A DNA stretch of 23,278 nt from Rhizophagus sp. LPA8_4_AMF (Eukaryota > Glomeromycota > Glomeromycetes > Glomerales > Glomeraceae), in NCBI GenBank assembly GCA_021464525.1, contig JADRCO010001037.1, forward strand, positions 1-23,278. Direction: 5' to 3'. Positions 1 through 9,558 of this stretch are shown here, in pieces. The notes beneath the pieces were generated by a model. That model did no database searches and was not told the DNA's origin. It saw only the letters and a list, made by a program, of their open reading frames with translations. Position 1 is the first letter of the stretch. Each line of letters begins with the position of its first letter. The position numbers and the translations under genes are program-made.

Positions 1-51
1 AAAAAAATACTTTACTTAGAAGCATATTTGCACAATTATAATAGTAATTTA

Positions 52-150
52 TGGGTGGTCGGATACTTTTTACCGGGGAGTGTACATCCACGAGTTTAAA
101 AAATCAGGAAAATAAAATCGTGAAAATAAAATCATTTTGTTCACTGTATT
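52..150 (+). repeat. Transposon-end-like sequence
   Basis: The stretch begins with a GC-richer block (GGGTGGTCGGATAC, then TACCGGGGAGTGTACATCC) that stands out from its AT-rich surroundings. It runs straight into the dispersed repeat at 91-145. This looks like the terminal part of a DNA transposon or MITE. No matching outer end was found elsewhere in the window, so this is inference from composition and form. Confidence 0.35.
91..145 (+). repeat. 55-bp dispersed repeat, copy 1
   Basis: This 55-bp block contains two tandem units of the type AAAATAAAATCGTG and ends in TTGTTCACT. The reverse complement of 7922-7976 matches it over the full 55 bp with about 5 mismatches and no gaps. The copies are inverted relative to each other, 7.8 kb apart. 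They could be the inner parts of terminal inverted repeats of one element or two separate copies of a MITE end. The second reading is simpler, because the sequences outside the block differ. Confidence 0.65.
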
Positions 151-170
151 TCAGTTAAGAAATTATTGAA

Positions 171-830
171 ATGCCTGATTTCTTTGAATATAAACAATAT
201 AAACTTTTAAGCAGAAACTGTAATTCTGAAAACCAATACCACATTTCAAATATCTATATGATGGAATAGCTCATAAAGAAACTATTCTTATCATATCCTA
301 TATTTCTATTCGCACTTGCTGATAAATAATCATGTTAATTATCAAATGTGATCGGCATTTATGTCAAATTTTATTGGTCAATATCGAATCTTACAGAATC
401 CCATGTACCAAGCAGGGAGTCAACAGCTTTGACTTCAACAGTTGCACTAACAAAACTTTTCCTTACTACAAACAGAAAACATTACCAGAAGGATGGGGTC
501 CTTTACCTCATACCATATCAATATACACTTTTTATACCAAAAAAGCCTCTCTTATCTGAAAGTAGCGAATAATATTCTGACCAATGGTACTGCAGCACTA
601 ATAAGAATTACAAAAAATTCAAGAAAGATGAGAAAACTCGAGAAAAATTGCTTAAAGAAGAAGCACATTGCGTACTAAACTCGTTATTATGGTATAACTA
701 TTTTAAGAGGTCAACAGGACACATAGAACAAGCTAATATGTTTACACAACATCAGAATGAATATTGTCACGAGATGGAGATCCCATACAATGTAGATCAA
801 TGTACGAATTCACTGAAAATTCAAATATAA
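171..830 (+). other. Possible decayed coding region, unidentified
   Basis: Three plus-strand frames each stay open for 60-75 codons here and overlap like a reading frame broken by small indels. A short ATG frame (171-269) opens the stretch. A later frame (648-830) reads as a soluble, mixed-charge peptide containing LLWYNYFKRS. I recognise no domain, signal peptide or membrane segment. It lies just inside the transposon-end-like repeat, so it may be transposon interior. Because AT-rich DNA gives few such frames by chance only in GC-richer pockets, the call is weak. Confidence 0.2.
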
Positions 831-1154
831 GAAATTTATTATCATTTTTCAAATCGTCTAGTGCATAACAATAGAATTTTTTTTTAAAAAAAAAAAATAG
901 TAACGCGTTTTATTATTTTGGCAAACAATACAATTGATTACATAATATAATTTAAAGCATCTAGAAAATGTTAAAAATAAATTCAAACATCCTCTATAAC
1001 TAAGTTCAATCTAGTCTAAAAAAAAAAAAAAATTCACTATATTATATAATCTATTTTACCTAAACTAATCACTATACTAATTTTATTCGTGTATACCAAT
1101 TATTATTAATTGACATCCCTTCTGTAATATCTCCTATCAAACGATCCTTTGTTA
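831..1154. other. AT-rich stretch without a gene
   Basis: The stretch holds homopolymer runs (T9A12 near 878-897 and A15 near 1018-1032) and nothing gene-like. On the minus strand it lies downstream of the retroelement C-terminus, so part of it is probably that element's 3' untranslated region. No clear poly(A) end or target-site duplication was visible. Confidence 0.4.
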
Positions 1155-2340
1155 CTAATTTAATTTTTTTAGATAATTTTTTATAATTTTTATCATTATC
1201 ATCTTTTTTTGTTTTCGTTTTTTTCGATCACTATCATCATTATCATCTTCTATACTTCTAAAATTTCTTTTACTCCTCAAATCTCGCTTGTCAATACCTC
1301 TAGACTTTTCCAAATCAGCAACTTCTTCACATCTTCTTTGCCATATTGCCTTTCTAATATAATCATCCATAACTTTTCTATCACTTTCCTATACTCCATC
1401 TTCGTCGAAATCTTATTTAGATTATCATTATAAACGCCTCTCGAAAGTCCCATTCTTTTCTTCTTCCAATAAGAACCACGGACTGCTGATCCATAAGTCT
1501 AATGAAATCAAAATTAATTCCACTAAGAATTTTAACTTCACCACTTTTACCTTCTTCTTTAAGTTTCATATCAAATTCCAAAATCGCTTTACCAATCAAC
1601 TCGCCCACTGTAAATTCATTTGTCTCACATACCCAAACATGTTCCCAATCTTCAATGAATTTACTACATCTCTTCTATAATTTCGTTAACTTCTCTCTTG
1701 TTCAACACACTATATGTTGGCAATTCTTTAAGCAAATTTTTAATTTTATATGATCTATCCTTACTATCTTTCAAATTACATTCATAAAATGAAAAATTAT
1801 TCCGATTACTAATAAATCGTAACGTTGTTGACCAATCATCAATTTTCTCACTATTTAACAATTCATTTTTCCAAATTGCATTAGTGCATTTCTTACGCCA
1901 ACCTCTATAATTTCCTGTTATCATCTTTCATTTCCAAAAAAGATTAAATTCTTTTTTTATCAAACCTTCCTCTATAAAGTCTAAATTAAATTCAGGCATC
2001 AAATAATTATCCTTGCGATTCATTAATTCTAACTTCAACTTTTTACTCCTTACCTCTAAAAATTCCATCTCTTTCTCGTTCGATTTGATTATTCTCATCT
2101 CATTCTGTTTCAAAAAATCCTCAATAAACAATAATTCCATGAAAAATTCTTCATCTAATTTTTTCCTATAATTCAAGTTACCAATAAACCCTTGAATCAG
2201 TTTAATCACATTACTATTTAATCCTAAAAAAATATCACTACTTTCCTCTATTATTAATAAACTTATTATTAAACTTCTTAAAATTATTTTGAATTCATTT
2301 TCCTCCATAACAATAGAATTTCCTTCGCTACGCTCCATGA
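1155..2340 (-). pseudogene. Non-LTR retroelement remnant, RNase H tail to C-terminus
   Basis: Read on the minus strand, four open segments follow each other in different frames: about 2340-1928, 1924-1664, 1660-1417 and 1370-1155. The first resembles the end of an RNase H domain. The second is basic and aromatic, with NYRGWRKKCTNAIWK and SKDRSYKIKN. The third starts with a zinc-binding motif typical of the region after reverse transcriptase in these elements: Cys at 1666-1668, WEHVWVC with His at 1639-1641 and Cys at 1627-1629. The first Cys of the usual CxxC falls on a stop. The last segment is a charged tail ending in a Lys-rich stretch. The catalytic RT domain is absent, so this is a 5'-truncated, frameshifted copy. 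Its truncated end abuts the multicopper-oxidase remnant in opposite orientation, which suggests insertion into or beside that gene. Confidence 0.7.
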
Positions 2341-2356
2341 TAATATATTTTTGTAG

Positions 2357-3196
2357 ATCCAGATTCCCATTTCGAAGTAACTTAGGTAATAACCAGATTC
2401 CGGGTCCAGAAATAATTGTTAATAAAGGAGATACGATTAGAATTAATATATAGGATGACCTACAACAATTCATGTTCATGGGATGAAACGGTTTACATGG
2501 ATGCATGGATGGAGTTTCTTATATGCGGTTTTATTTATGAATTTGAAGTTACACACTCTGGAACCTATTTAGTAAGTAAAATGAGATAATGAAGCGCAGA
2601 ACCTTTATTTTTTAATTCCTATGACGAAATTCCTGACTTTTATTTTATTTTTTAAGCAACAAAACAAGTGGATGGACTATATGGTTCATTGATCGTGAAA
2701 GATCCAGATGAATCTAAATATTATAATTACGATGACGAAAAAACAATTTTTCTATCAAACTGGTATCATGAAATCTTTGATATTATTAAAAAATTATCAA
2801 TACGATAATTTTCAAGGTATCATAATGAATTTGTAATTAGCTAATACCACATTAAGTTTTATTTTTTAATTAAATCATTTAAATTTTTATTACAGCAATT
2901 CCTAACAGTAGATTAATCAATGGTAAAGGAATTTCTAATTGTATGGACAACCTAGTAAAGAAAGAAATTGTAATTTTGAATCATTAAGTATTGTAGAATT
3001 TTATTTTGAACCTAAGAAAAAAAAATCGTCTTCAAATAATAAATACGAAGTAAATTTCTATTACATTTATTAAAATTCTTCATTTTCATTTTAACCATTA
3101 AATACTACTACTACTTTTAGCGCCATGGCATTATTTTATCTTTCAATTGATGAACATATGCTTCAAGTAATAAAAGTTGATGGTTTATTTTTATAG
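2357..3196 (+). pseudogene. Multicopper oxidase (laccase/ferroxidase-type) pseudogene
   Basis: Landmarks of the first two cupredoxin domains of a fungal multicopper oxidase occur in order on the plus strand. They are a NPDSHFEVT-like start, then IPGPEIIVNKGDTIRI (about 2395-2450), TIHVHGM (canonical HWHG, both His kept, about 2465-2485), MDGVSY, YEFEVTHSGTY (about 2535-2570), then after a probable intron KQVDGLYGSLIVKDPDE (from 2660) and LSNWYH. After another intron come RLINGKG (about 2905), a frame-shifted FYFEP segment, and, after a third, ALFYLSIDEHM..VIKVDG (3121-3184). In-frame stops follow INI, the WYHSH motif after GTY is lost, and several frame changes occur. The C-terminal cupredoxin domain with the type-1 copper site is missing. 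A working enzyme would oxidise phenols or Fe(II) outside the cell; this copy cannot. Substrate class cannot be decided. Confidence 0.8.
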
Positions 3197-3661
3197 TTAT
3201 ATTTTTTATTTCTTTTAAATGTAATTTTCTTTAAACAAATTAGTGTAATATTTTTTTTTATAAATAAAGCTCTGCCGCGATGCAGACAGAGTGTGTGTGA
3301 GTTTTCTTAAATATAAACTACAAAATTGACAACAGGGAATCTGTTGTCTTCACATTATTCATTGATCATCGAAATACCACTATACCCTTCTACTTACATT
3401 CTATTATAAAAGTTTATCTTTATAAACTATCAAGAACTGGCGTAACAATATCATAAGAAAGCTACGATAATGCTTATCAAATCTGTAGGCATTTCAAAAA
3501 AACCGCCTAATCACTTAAATAATAGAGTTCAATGATGGTATTTTTGAAATTCAGCAATAGAGAATACCAAAGTTCTTAATATTTTTTTATATAACTTTTT
3601 TTGCAAAATAAAATATACATAAATAATAAATTAATAAATAAAATAAATAATAAAATAACTA
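3197..3661. other. Intergenic AT-rich region
   Basis: No coding region is visible between the oxidase remnant and the stop codon of the eight-exon minus-strand gene. It contains one short perfect hairpin (3328-3348) and a stretch of AATAAATA-type words (3600-3655). On the minus strand the latter part is the 3' flank of the neighbouring gene. Confidence 0.5.
3328..3348. repeat. Perfect 8-bp inverted repeat
   Basis: GACAACAG and CTGTTGTC face each other across a 5-nt loop (GGAAT). A following T-run is lacking, so it is not a simple terminator. It could be a chance hairpin or a small-element relic. Confidence 0.5.
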
Positions 3662-6600
3662 TTACTGCCTATTTCGCTTTTTTTGTTCAGGTGTATTTAT
3701 AATTTTTGGCTTTTTTGCCAACTCTCCAAGTAATTCATCTGACCCTCTTTTCTTTCCTCGAGTAATCAATTGTACTCTCTCCTGATTAAGTTTACACAGA
3801 ATGTCTTTTGTTTCATCTAATTTTTTCTTGTATTCTTTCAATACAAGATACGCATGTTCTAGATTAACAAGGTCTTCATGGGAAGATGGGAGAAGACATT
3901 CATGCATTAGGACTAAATGGAATAGCCCACCAGCAGCAGCAAGTGCATATACTCTAATCTTATGACCTAGTTTTTCATTTTTGATTTAGTATTTATTTAT
4001 TTACAGGTAGCATACCATATATTGTAAATTGTAATACTTACCAACTACAGTAAGACCCCACCAAACTATACCATTTGCATTTATGCCTTTTAGTTGTTCT
4101 ATAGCATCCATCCATAAGTCTCGAAGTTCCAATCCCAATTTGCGAGTATCATCCCATTCCTTAGAACGTGAACACCGTGGGAGACCACCAGACACCTCCA
4201 TACATCCAATAACTGGTGTCCATCTGATATCCTGGTATTCAAATATTGCATCAACTTTAAATCCAATTCGTGCACGATCATTTGGATCTGTGTCTTTATT
4301 CCGGCGGTTTGCTGTTGCTTCCAGTGATGATTCCCCACTAGGCAATAAATGTTAGTATAATAATTCTTATGAGCTAATTAATACATGCATTACATACTAT
4401 TTTATCCAATAATGATTATCCTTTCCTATTGTAGCATCAAGTAGAGGAACAATATTGCGAAATGTATGCTCAATTTCAGATAAATTGTTCCTCCTAGGCA
4501 TTGCAATGGCGTCAAAACTAAAAAAATACATCATTAGTTATGATTCATTCAAAATAAAAATATCTTGCATATTTTTTATTTACATATATCTGGTAAGCCG
4601 TTTAATGATTTTTTCTTCTGCTGTCATAGCTCTAATATCATCAATATCATCAATATCTTCTGTCTACAAATAAAAACTCTATAAAATTATATTTTGTTTT
4701 CAAGCAATACAAAATAATGATTAGTACCTTCAAAAGTAGATCAAAAAATTTTGCTGCTTCTTCAGAAAGTGTTGGAACACAAAACCGCATATTTTTTGGA
4801 AGTGTGTTCAGCATTTTAGGAAAATAGTTGGATAATAATTTTGACGTTGGTCCATGAAAACCAGAGTAGTCGATTAAATAATAATAAAGTGTACTAGAAA
4901 TTGGAATTATATAAAAGTTTGAAGATGCAATAAATACATAATTATATAAAAATAAAGCTTACTCAACAGCATATTTTCCTTTTTTCAACTGATTTCGATA
5001 TATTTCTATTTTCTTCATTATTGTGGTCCAGTTCAAACTTTCTCCTGAGCTATCTTCATTGATATTAATGACTGATGGCTCATGAAGGTCAAGTTCTACT
5101 TCATTTTCATCAAATTCTATTTCATTTTCTTCATATTCTATCTCATTTTCTTCATTTTCCTCAACTTCCATCCTATTTTCTTCAATTGTTAATGATGTAT
5201 TTGAGAATTCATTTTTTTGAATCTAAATGGGATTAAGGAATTGGTGAGGACTCAATTAATGCTAGAATTTGCATTAAAATTAGGTATTCAAATATTCATT
5301 TGTAAAATCATGTAAAATCATGTAAAATTAGATATTTTAACATGTTGAATTTAAAAATTTTGAACATCTAATTGAGCTCTAAACAGGTTAAGTCAGTTTA
5401 GGTTATTAACCCAAACTGAAATTTTTTTTTGGATCTGTTAAGTTCAGGTAATCTGCTCTGACCCAATTTACCTGACCCGACCATTTGACCTGAAACTATT
5501 TGGGTCACTTAGGTAACTAGGTAACCTGATTAACCTAAAGTTTTATTATAAATGTTGCAAAACATTTTTTCATTAAATTTTTATCAAAAAACATTTTCAC
5601 AACATTTATTTAATAAATTGTTGATAAAACATTGCGAAACTGTTTTTTTCATTAAAATTTCTATTAAAAAATGTTTTCACAAAAAAATATTTTTTTATTA
5701 AATTAATAAAAAACATTTTCACAATATTTTCTATTAAAACAATTAAAAACATTTGCGAAAAACGTTTTTTTTATTAAATTATTAATAAAAAAACATTTTC
5801 GCAATGTTTTCTATCAAAACAATTAAAAATGTTAAGTGAAAAAATTTTTTTTTATTAAATTATTAATAAAAAATGTTTTCACAATGTTTTCTATTAAAAC
5901 AATTAAAAACTTTTGTGAAAAATGTTTACAAAAACATTTTTTTTTATTATAATAAATTAATAGTAAAAAACGTTTTTCGCAACATTTTTTTAATAAATTA
6001 GCTAAAAATGTTGCAAATACGTTTTTTAATAGAAATCTTAATAAAAAATCTGTTTTCACGACGGTTTTTTTAATTAATTGACATTTTTTTTAAAAAAAAA
6101 CTTCAGATTAATGGGTCAATTGGGTCAGGTCAAATCTGTAATCTGCCCAATACTGGGTCACGAATTTGATGACCCGACCTTTAACATACATCTTATCAAA
6201 CTTCACCTTTTGACACTTATGTTTAATAAATCAATAATATTTACCTCTCCATGCTCTGTTTCCACCATTATTACTTCATCTTCAGATTCATTGCCACAAG
6301 CTTCATATTTAGATTCATTGTCATGTGGAAATGGAGACTATTAATAGAAAGGATAGTTAATGTTAATATACATTAAGTAGTAATATCTCAGTATATAACA
6401 AAGCCAAGTTTCTTTACAATAAGAAAGGTACATAACTGATTCTTCCTTCGGAATCAGTAGTCTTATTGAAAGAAATTTCATTAGATTGATTCTATGGCAA
6501 GAACTCATACAGTATGAAAAGAACAAACAACCTAACCAAATAGCTTAGGTAGTCATACTTAGAATCACCTTTGCAGGTGATCTCATACAATATGGCCGGA

Positions 6601-7293
6601 AACACCATTCTCGAAATCACCTTTGCAGGCGATCTCACACAGTACGGCAAGAACACCAAATGGTTTAGATAGTCATACTTGGAATCACCTTTGCAGGTGA
6701 TCTCATACAATGTGGCAAGAACATTATTCTTGAAATCACCTTTGCAGGTGATCTCACACAATATGGCAAGAACAAACAACCCAATCAAATGGCATACTCG
6801 AAACCCCTAACCAATGCCTGTAATCATCTCGTAGGCGGCCTCATACAGTGTGGCAAGAACATCATCCTTGAAATCACCTTATATATTTATATATACATAC
6901 ATACATACATATATACTCATATATATTTTTGCAGGTGACCTCACACAATACGGCAAGAACAAACAACCTAATCAAATTGTTTAGATCATCATACTTGGAA
7001 TCACCTTTGCAGGTGATCTCATACAATGTGGCAAGAACATCGTTCTTGAAATCACCTTTGCAAGTGATCTCACACAATATGGCAAGAACAAACAATCTAA
7101 CCAAATAGCTTAGGTAGTCGTACTTGGAATCACCTTTGTAGGCGATCTCATACAGTGTGGCAAGAAATGCAGTATAGGTCATTCTTAAAAATGCAATCTA
7201 AAGGGCTTTAATATTAGATGATATACCTACTTGTTGTAGCTCACTTTCACTACGACTTCTTATTCCATTACGTGCAGATTTATAATTTACCAT
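3662..7293 (-). CDS. Eight-exon gene, 460-aa protein of unnamed repeated family
   Basis: My splice model on the minus strand is: 7293-7231, 6337-6245, 5222-4963, 4893-4728, 4663-4584, 4517-4398, 4337-4042 and 3966-3662. Every intron is GT-AG (donors GTAGGT, GTAAAT, GTAAGC, GTACTA, GTAAAT, GTATGT, GTAAGT) and all phases join, giving 1383 nt and 460 residues with no stop. Residues 1-21 are basic and Ser/Arg-rich. Residues 22-110 are acidic, with E-N-E-I-E repeats at about 70-100. Residues 139-260 form a probably helical part. Residues 262-370 carry ANRRN, RARIGFKVD (K288, D290), GCMEVSGG (E308), a WDDTRKL segment (D323/D324, K327) and LTVVGHKIRVYAL. The C-terminal part has a possible coiled coil (about 385-420) and a basic tail, perhaps a nuclear signal. 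I know similar proteins from Glomeromycotina but no established function. D290 and E308 recall PD-(D/E)XK nucleases, but the Lys is replaced by Ser. Introns 1 and 2 are long and repeat-filled; the others are short. Confidence 0.72.
5385..6185. repeat. Palindrome-rich repeat element inside intron 2
   Basis: The flanks are built from GGGTCA/TGACCC words: ACCTGACCCGACC near 5470 and GGGTCAGGTCAAA near 6122, with TGACCCGACC near 6171, in partly opposite orientation. Between them lie about 500 bp of degenerate units of the type AAAACATTTTCACAA and TTTTTCGCAATGTTTT, alternating in direction and separated by ATTAAATTATTAATAAA. The array could fold back on itself. It resembles the right-edge array at 22801-23278, so it is probably a non-autonomous or foldback transposon that inserted into this intron. 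Confidence 0.6.
6485..7165. repeat. Hairpin-bearing minisatellite filling intron 1
   Basis: About ten copies of a core of roughly 40 nt occur, starting AATCACCTTTGCAGGTGATC and continuing into CACACAATATGGCAAGAAC. Two spacer types alternate: a short one (about 10 nt, ATTATTCTTG-like) and a longer one (AACAACCTAACCAAATAGC and so on). This gives a higher-order unit of roughly 115-120 nt. The core itself is a perfect hairpin, ATCACCT-TTGC-AGGTGAT. One copy near 6820 has diverged, and one is split by the TA/CATA microsatellite. On the minus strand most of the array is open in one frame (98 and 102 codons) and would encode repeats of LYEITCKGD. In my gene model it is intronic. Confidence 0.8.
6878..6932. 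repeat. TA/CATA microsatellite inside a minisatellite unit
   Basis: A run of TATAT, four CATA units and further TATA words interrupts one repeat unit exactly between AATCACCTT and TTTTGCAGG. It therefore arose by expansion inside an existing unit. Confidence 0.75.
7225..7236 (-). promoter_or_regulatory. Exon 1 donor site of the eight-exon gene
   Basis: The minus strand reads CAACAA|GTAGGT. This site ends the 21-codon first exon in phase 0. It matches the phase-0 acceptor CTATTAATAG at 6338-6347 and so supports the start at 7293. Confidence 0.55.
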
Positions 7294-7302
7294 GATGAGT
7301 TA

Positions 7303-7915
7303 GTATGGAAATAAATGACAAATTAGTACAGTAATTTTTTGGAGAAAAAATAGCGAGTTAGTTATTTTTGGAAAAAAAATGATTAGTGCAGTAATTTTTG
7401 GGAAGGAAATGATGAGTCAGTAATTTTAGAAAAGAAAGTGTCAAGTCAAACAGCCAGTAACTTGTGTCAAGTCAGTACTTTTGGAACAAAATGATGAGTT
7501 AGTAACTTGGAACAAACGACGAGTCAGTAATCTGAATAGTCAGTAATTTTTGGAACAGACAACAAGTCAGTAACCTTTGGAGAGTCAGTAATTTTTCGAA
7601 ATAAATCGAGTAACTTTACGAAAATATGTCAAGTTAGTAATTTTTGGAGAAAATGACGAGTTAGAACAATAATTTTGGGAAGGAAATGTCGAGTCAGTCA
7701 AGTCAGTAACTTTTCGAAACAAAATATCAAGTCAGAGCTTTTGGAACAAAACAATAGTCAGTAACTTTTGGAATAAAATATCAAGTCAGTACAAACAACA
7801 GTCAGTAACTTTCGAAATAAAATATCAAGTCAGTACAAACAACAGTCAGTAACTTTCAAAATAAAATGATAAGTCAGTATTTTTGGAAAAAAATGACAAG
7901 TGGTAATTTTTGAGA
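7303..7915. repeat. GTCAGTAA minisatellite upstream of the eight-exon gene
   Basis: About twenty degenerate units of some 25-30 nt follow the pattern AGTCAGTAATTTTTGGAA plus AAAATGACGA-like sequence. One unit pair near 7770-7850, ending in CAGTACAAACAACAGTCAGT, is duplicated almost exactly. The array starts about 10 bp upstream of the start codon at 7293 and occupies the whole expected promoter and leader. One perfect TGAGTCA (7413-7419), the AP-1/Gcn4-type core, is present; most units carry near-matches such as CAAGTCAGT. Any regulatory role is inference. Confidence 0.8.
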
Positions 7916-7921
7916 AAGAGA

Positions 7922-7976
7922 AGTGAACAAGATGATTTTATTTTCGCGATTTTATTTTCGCGATTTTTTAAACTCT
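7922..7976 (-). repeat. 55-bp dispersed repeat, copy 2 (inverted)
   Basis: This is the reverse complement of the block at 91-145, with about 50 of 55 positions identical. Here both internal units keep the intact word TTTTCGCG. It sits between the minisatellite and the second retroelement. Confidence 0.65.
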
Positions 7977-8133
7977 TGAATGTCATCATCAATACATCAA
8001 AAAAACCTCATCATCGACACAAATGTAGTAAGTGTAGTACAAACTATGAGTTACGTCACGTAATACATTTATTTTTGGACGTATCGTCGTAGTGTCGATA
8101 GTGTCGATCTACCGACAATAATTTTGCAATTAA

Positions 8134-9030
8134 TTGGCGATTGAAATTGTTTCACCTGTGATATATTACGCCCCGCTATTAGAAAAAATCAATAACACTA
8201 CTTTTGGTGGATATACAATGACTAAAAATCGTTCTGAACGAATTCTCGGAGTTTATGTTAATATTAATAATTCTCACCAATTTACTATTAACAATATCAA
8301 ACAGATGTCAGATATACTTGTTATAATTAAAGGAAAAAGAAAATCACACCTGATCACGTAATTTACGTGATCAACAAAGTATTAATTCCTCGTATCGAAT
8401 ATTTATGTCGGCATTTTTTTATATTATCACATATTTCTAATCAGTTTAATCAAATTTTACGTTCCATATTTCGTTCTTCGCTTAGTTTGCCAAAAAATTT
8501 GTATAATTCGATTTTATATCACCCTATTTACCCTAATATTTTGAATATATTTAATGATCATCAAATTAGAGTGCAAGCTTCTTTAATTAACGCCCAATTT
8601 AATTCTCGTTTAACTTCTTTACTTATGAAATTTTTAATTTTAGATCCACAAAACAAATTTTGGTCTCCTGATTTACGAAATACTTTATCTTTCTTTTCTT
8701 TTCCATTAAAAAGTTTTTCTCGTATTGAAACGCTTATGTGCATTTTTAAACATTACTCCTTAACTTTTAATTTTAATTTTTCTTTTTCCATCAAAGGTGG
8801 TCGTTATCCCTTATGTGATTATTTAGTTGATCCAAAAAAAATTTTCCTACATAACAAGCTTAAAAAACAAAGATATTATGTTTTTAGACCAAATAATTTC
8901 TTTAGATGGACACTATTGTCATCAATCCGACGACTTTACGTCTGAATTTTACGACTCCATCATCTATAATTCAAAACCTTTAATCAAAAGACCCAAAACT
9001 CCTAATATATCAACTGTTCCTTATGATTAG
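8134..9030 (+). pseudogene. Reverse transcriptase C-terminal region, broken
   Basis: A 75-codon frame (8134-8361, containing FGGYTM and RILGVYV) continues after a frameshift near 8340 into a 192-codon frame (8367-8945; VINKVLIPRIEYL at its start). A third frame continues to 9030. The second piece reads like the thumb/maturase-like helical part that follows the palm in LINE reverse transcriptases (IPRIEYL, FRSSLSLPK, IRVQASLINAQFNSRL). No active-site Asp pair is present in this part. Confidence 0.65.
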
Positions 9031-9102
9031 TATAGACGAAATACTTGGATCGCCTTTTGGTTTGACACAATTAAAGACATTGTTTATGGAAAACTTTGCA
9101 CA

Positions 9103-9558
9103 ATGACAAATTACCCGGGACACACTCCTATAGGATATATTGTCCACTACACATACGACATCGAAATTATTTTTCCAACATCTTCAACTCCCAAATCACG
9201 TGACTCTTTTATTAAACCTTGTCATGGTTGTAAATTACACGATACTTATTATCATTATGGAGACACACGCCCCAATTGCGTTGTTAGTGTACCCATCAAT
9301 CACTCATTTCTAGTTAAAATCAAAAACACACCGCACCCCTTCAAATCCCGTACCATCATTAAAAAACTCTTACGCCCACATATTACAAATAGAACTTTAG
9401 CTTATAATGATTTTTGGCTCGTAATAATAAATTTCCTTTCACTGATAATAATAACACTTCATTTACTCCTTCGTCTTCCATTCCAACTTCACCATCAATT
9501 ATTACAATCAATCATGTTTACATCAAATATTTTTCTCTTTTGCGGATTTATTAGTTAA
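9103..9558 (+). pseudogene. LINE polyprotein linker, frame 2
   Basis: A 151-codon open frame lies between the RT part and RNase H. It contains CHGCKLHD and, further on, RPNCVVSVP, which might be another metal-binding knuckle. A hydrophobic stretch after residue 105 is probably an out-of-frame reading of a Ser/Thr/Pro-rich linker, because another frame gives SFTPSSSIPTSPS there. The change to the RNase H frame occurs near 9540. Confidence 0.45.

Noticed and set aside
1209-1753. Plus-strand frames at 1209-1433 and 1502-1753
   Set aside because: They are antisense shadows of the minus-strand retroelement remnant and have no motifs of their own.
2345-2506. N-terminal part of the 192-codon minus-strand frame starting at 2506
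   Set aside because: This part is the reverse complement of the multicopper-oxidase exon carrying HVHG. The frame merely runs through the junction, so it is not a real start for the retroelement protein.
3328-3348. Hairpin considered as a tRNA or terminator piece
   Set aside because: No cloverleaf, box A or box B is near it, and there is no T-run after it.
4083-4355. Plus-strand 90-codon frame and a second minus-strand 79-codon frame (4099-4338)
   Set aside because: Both overlap exon 7 of the eight-exon gene, whose own frame has matching splice phases at both ends.
5832-6059. Minus-strand 75-codon frame
   Set aside because: It is produced by the palindromic repeat array, with Phe/Lys-rich repetitive content and no domain.
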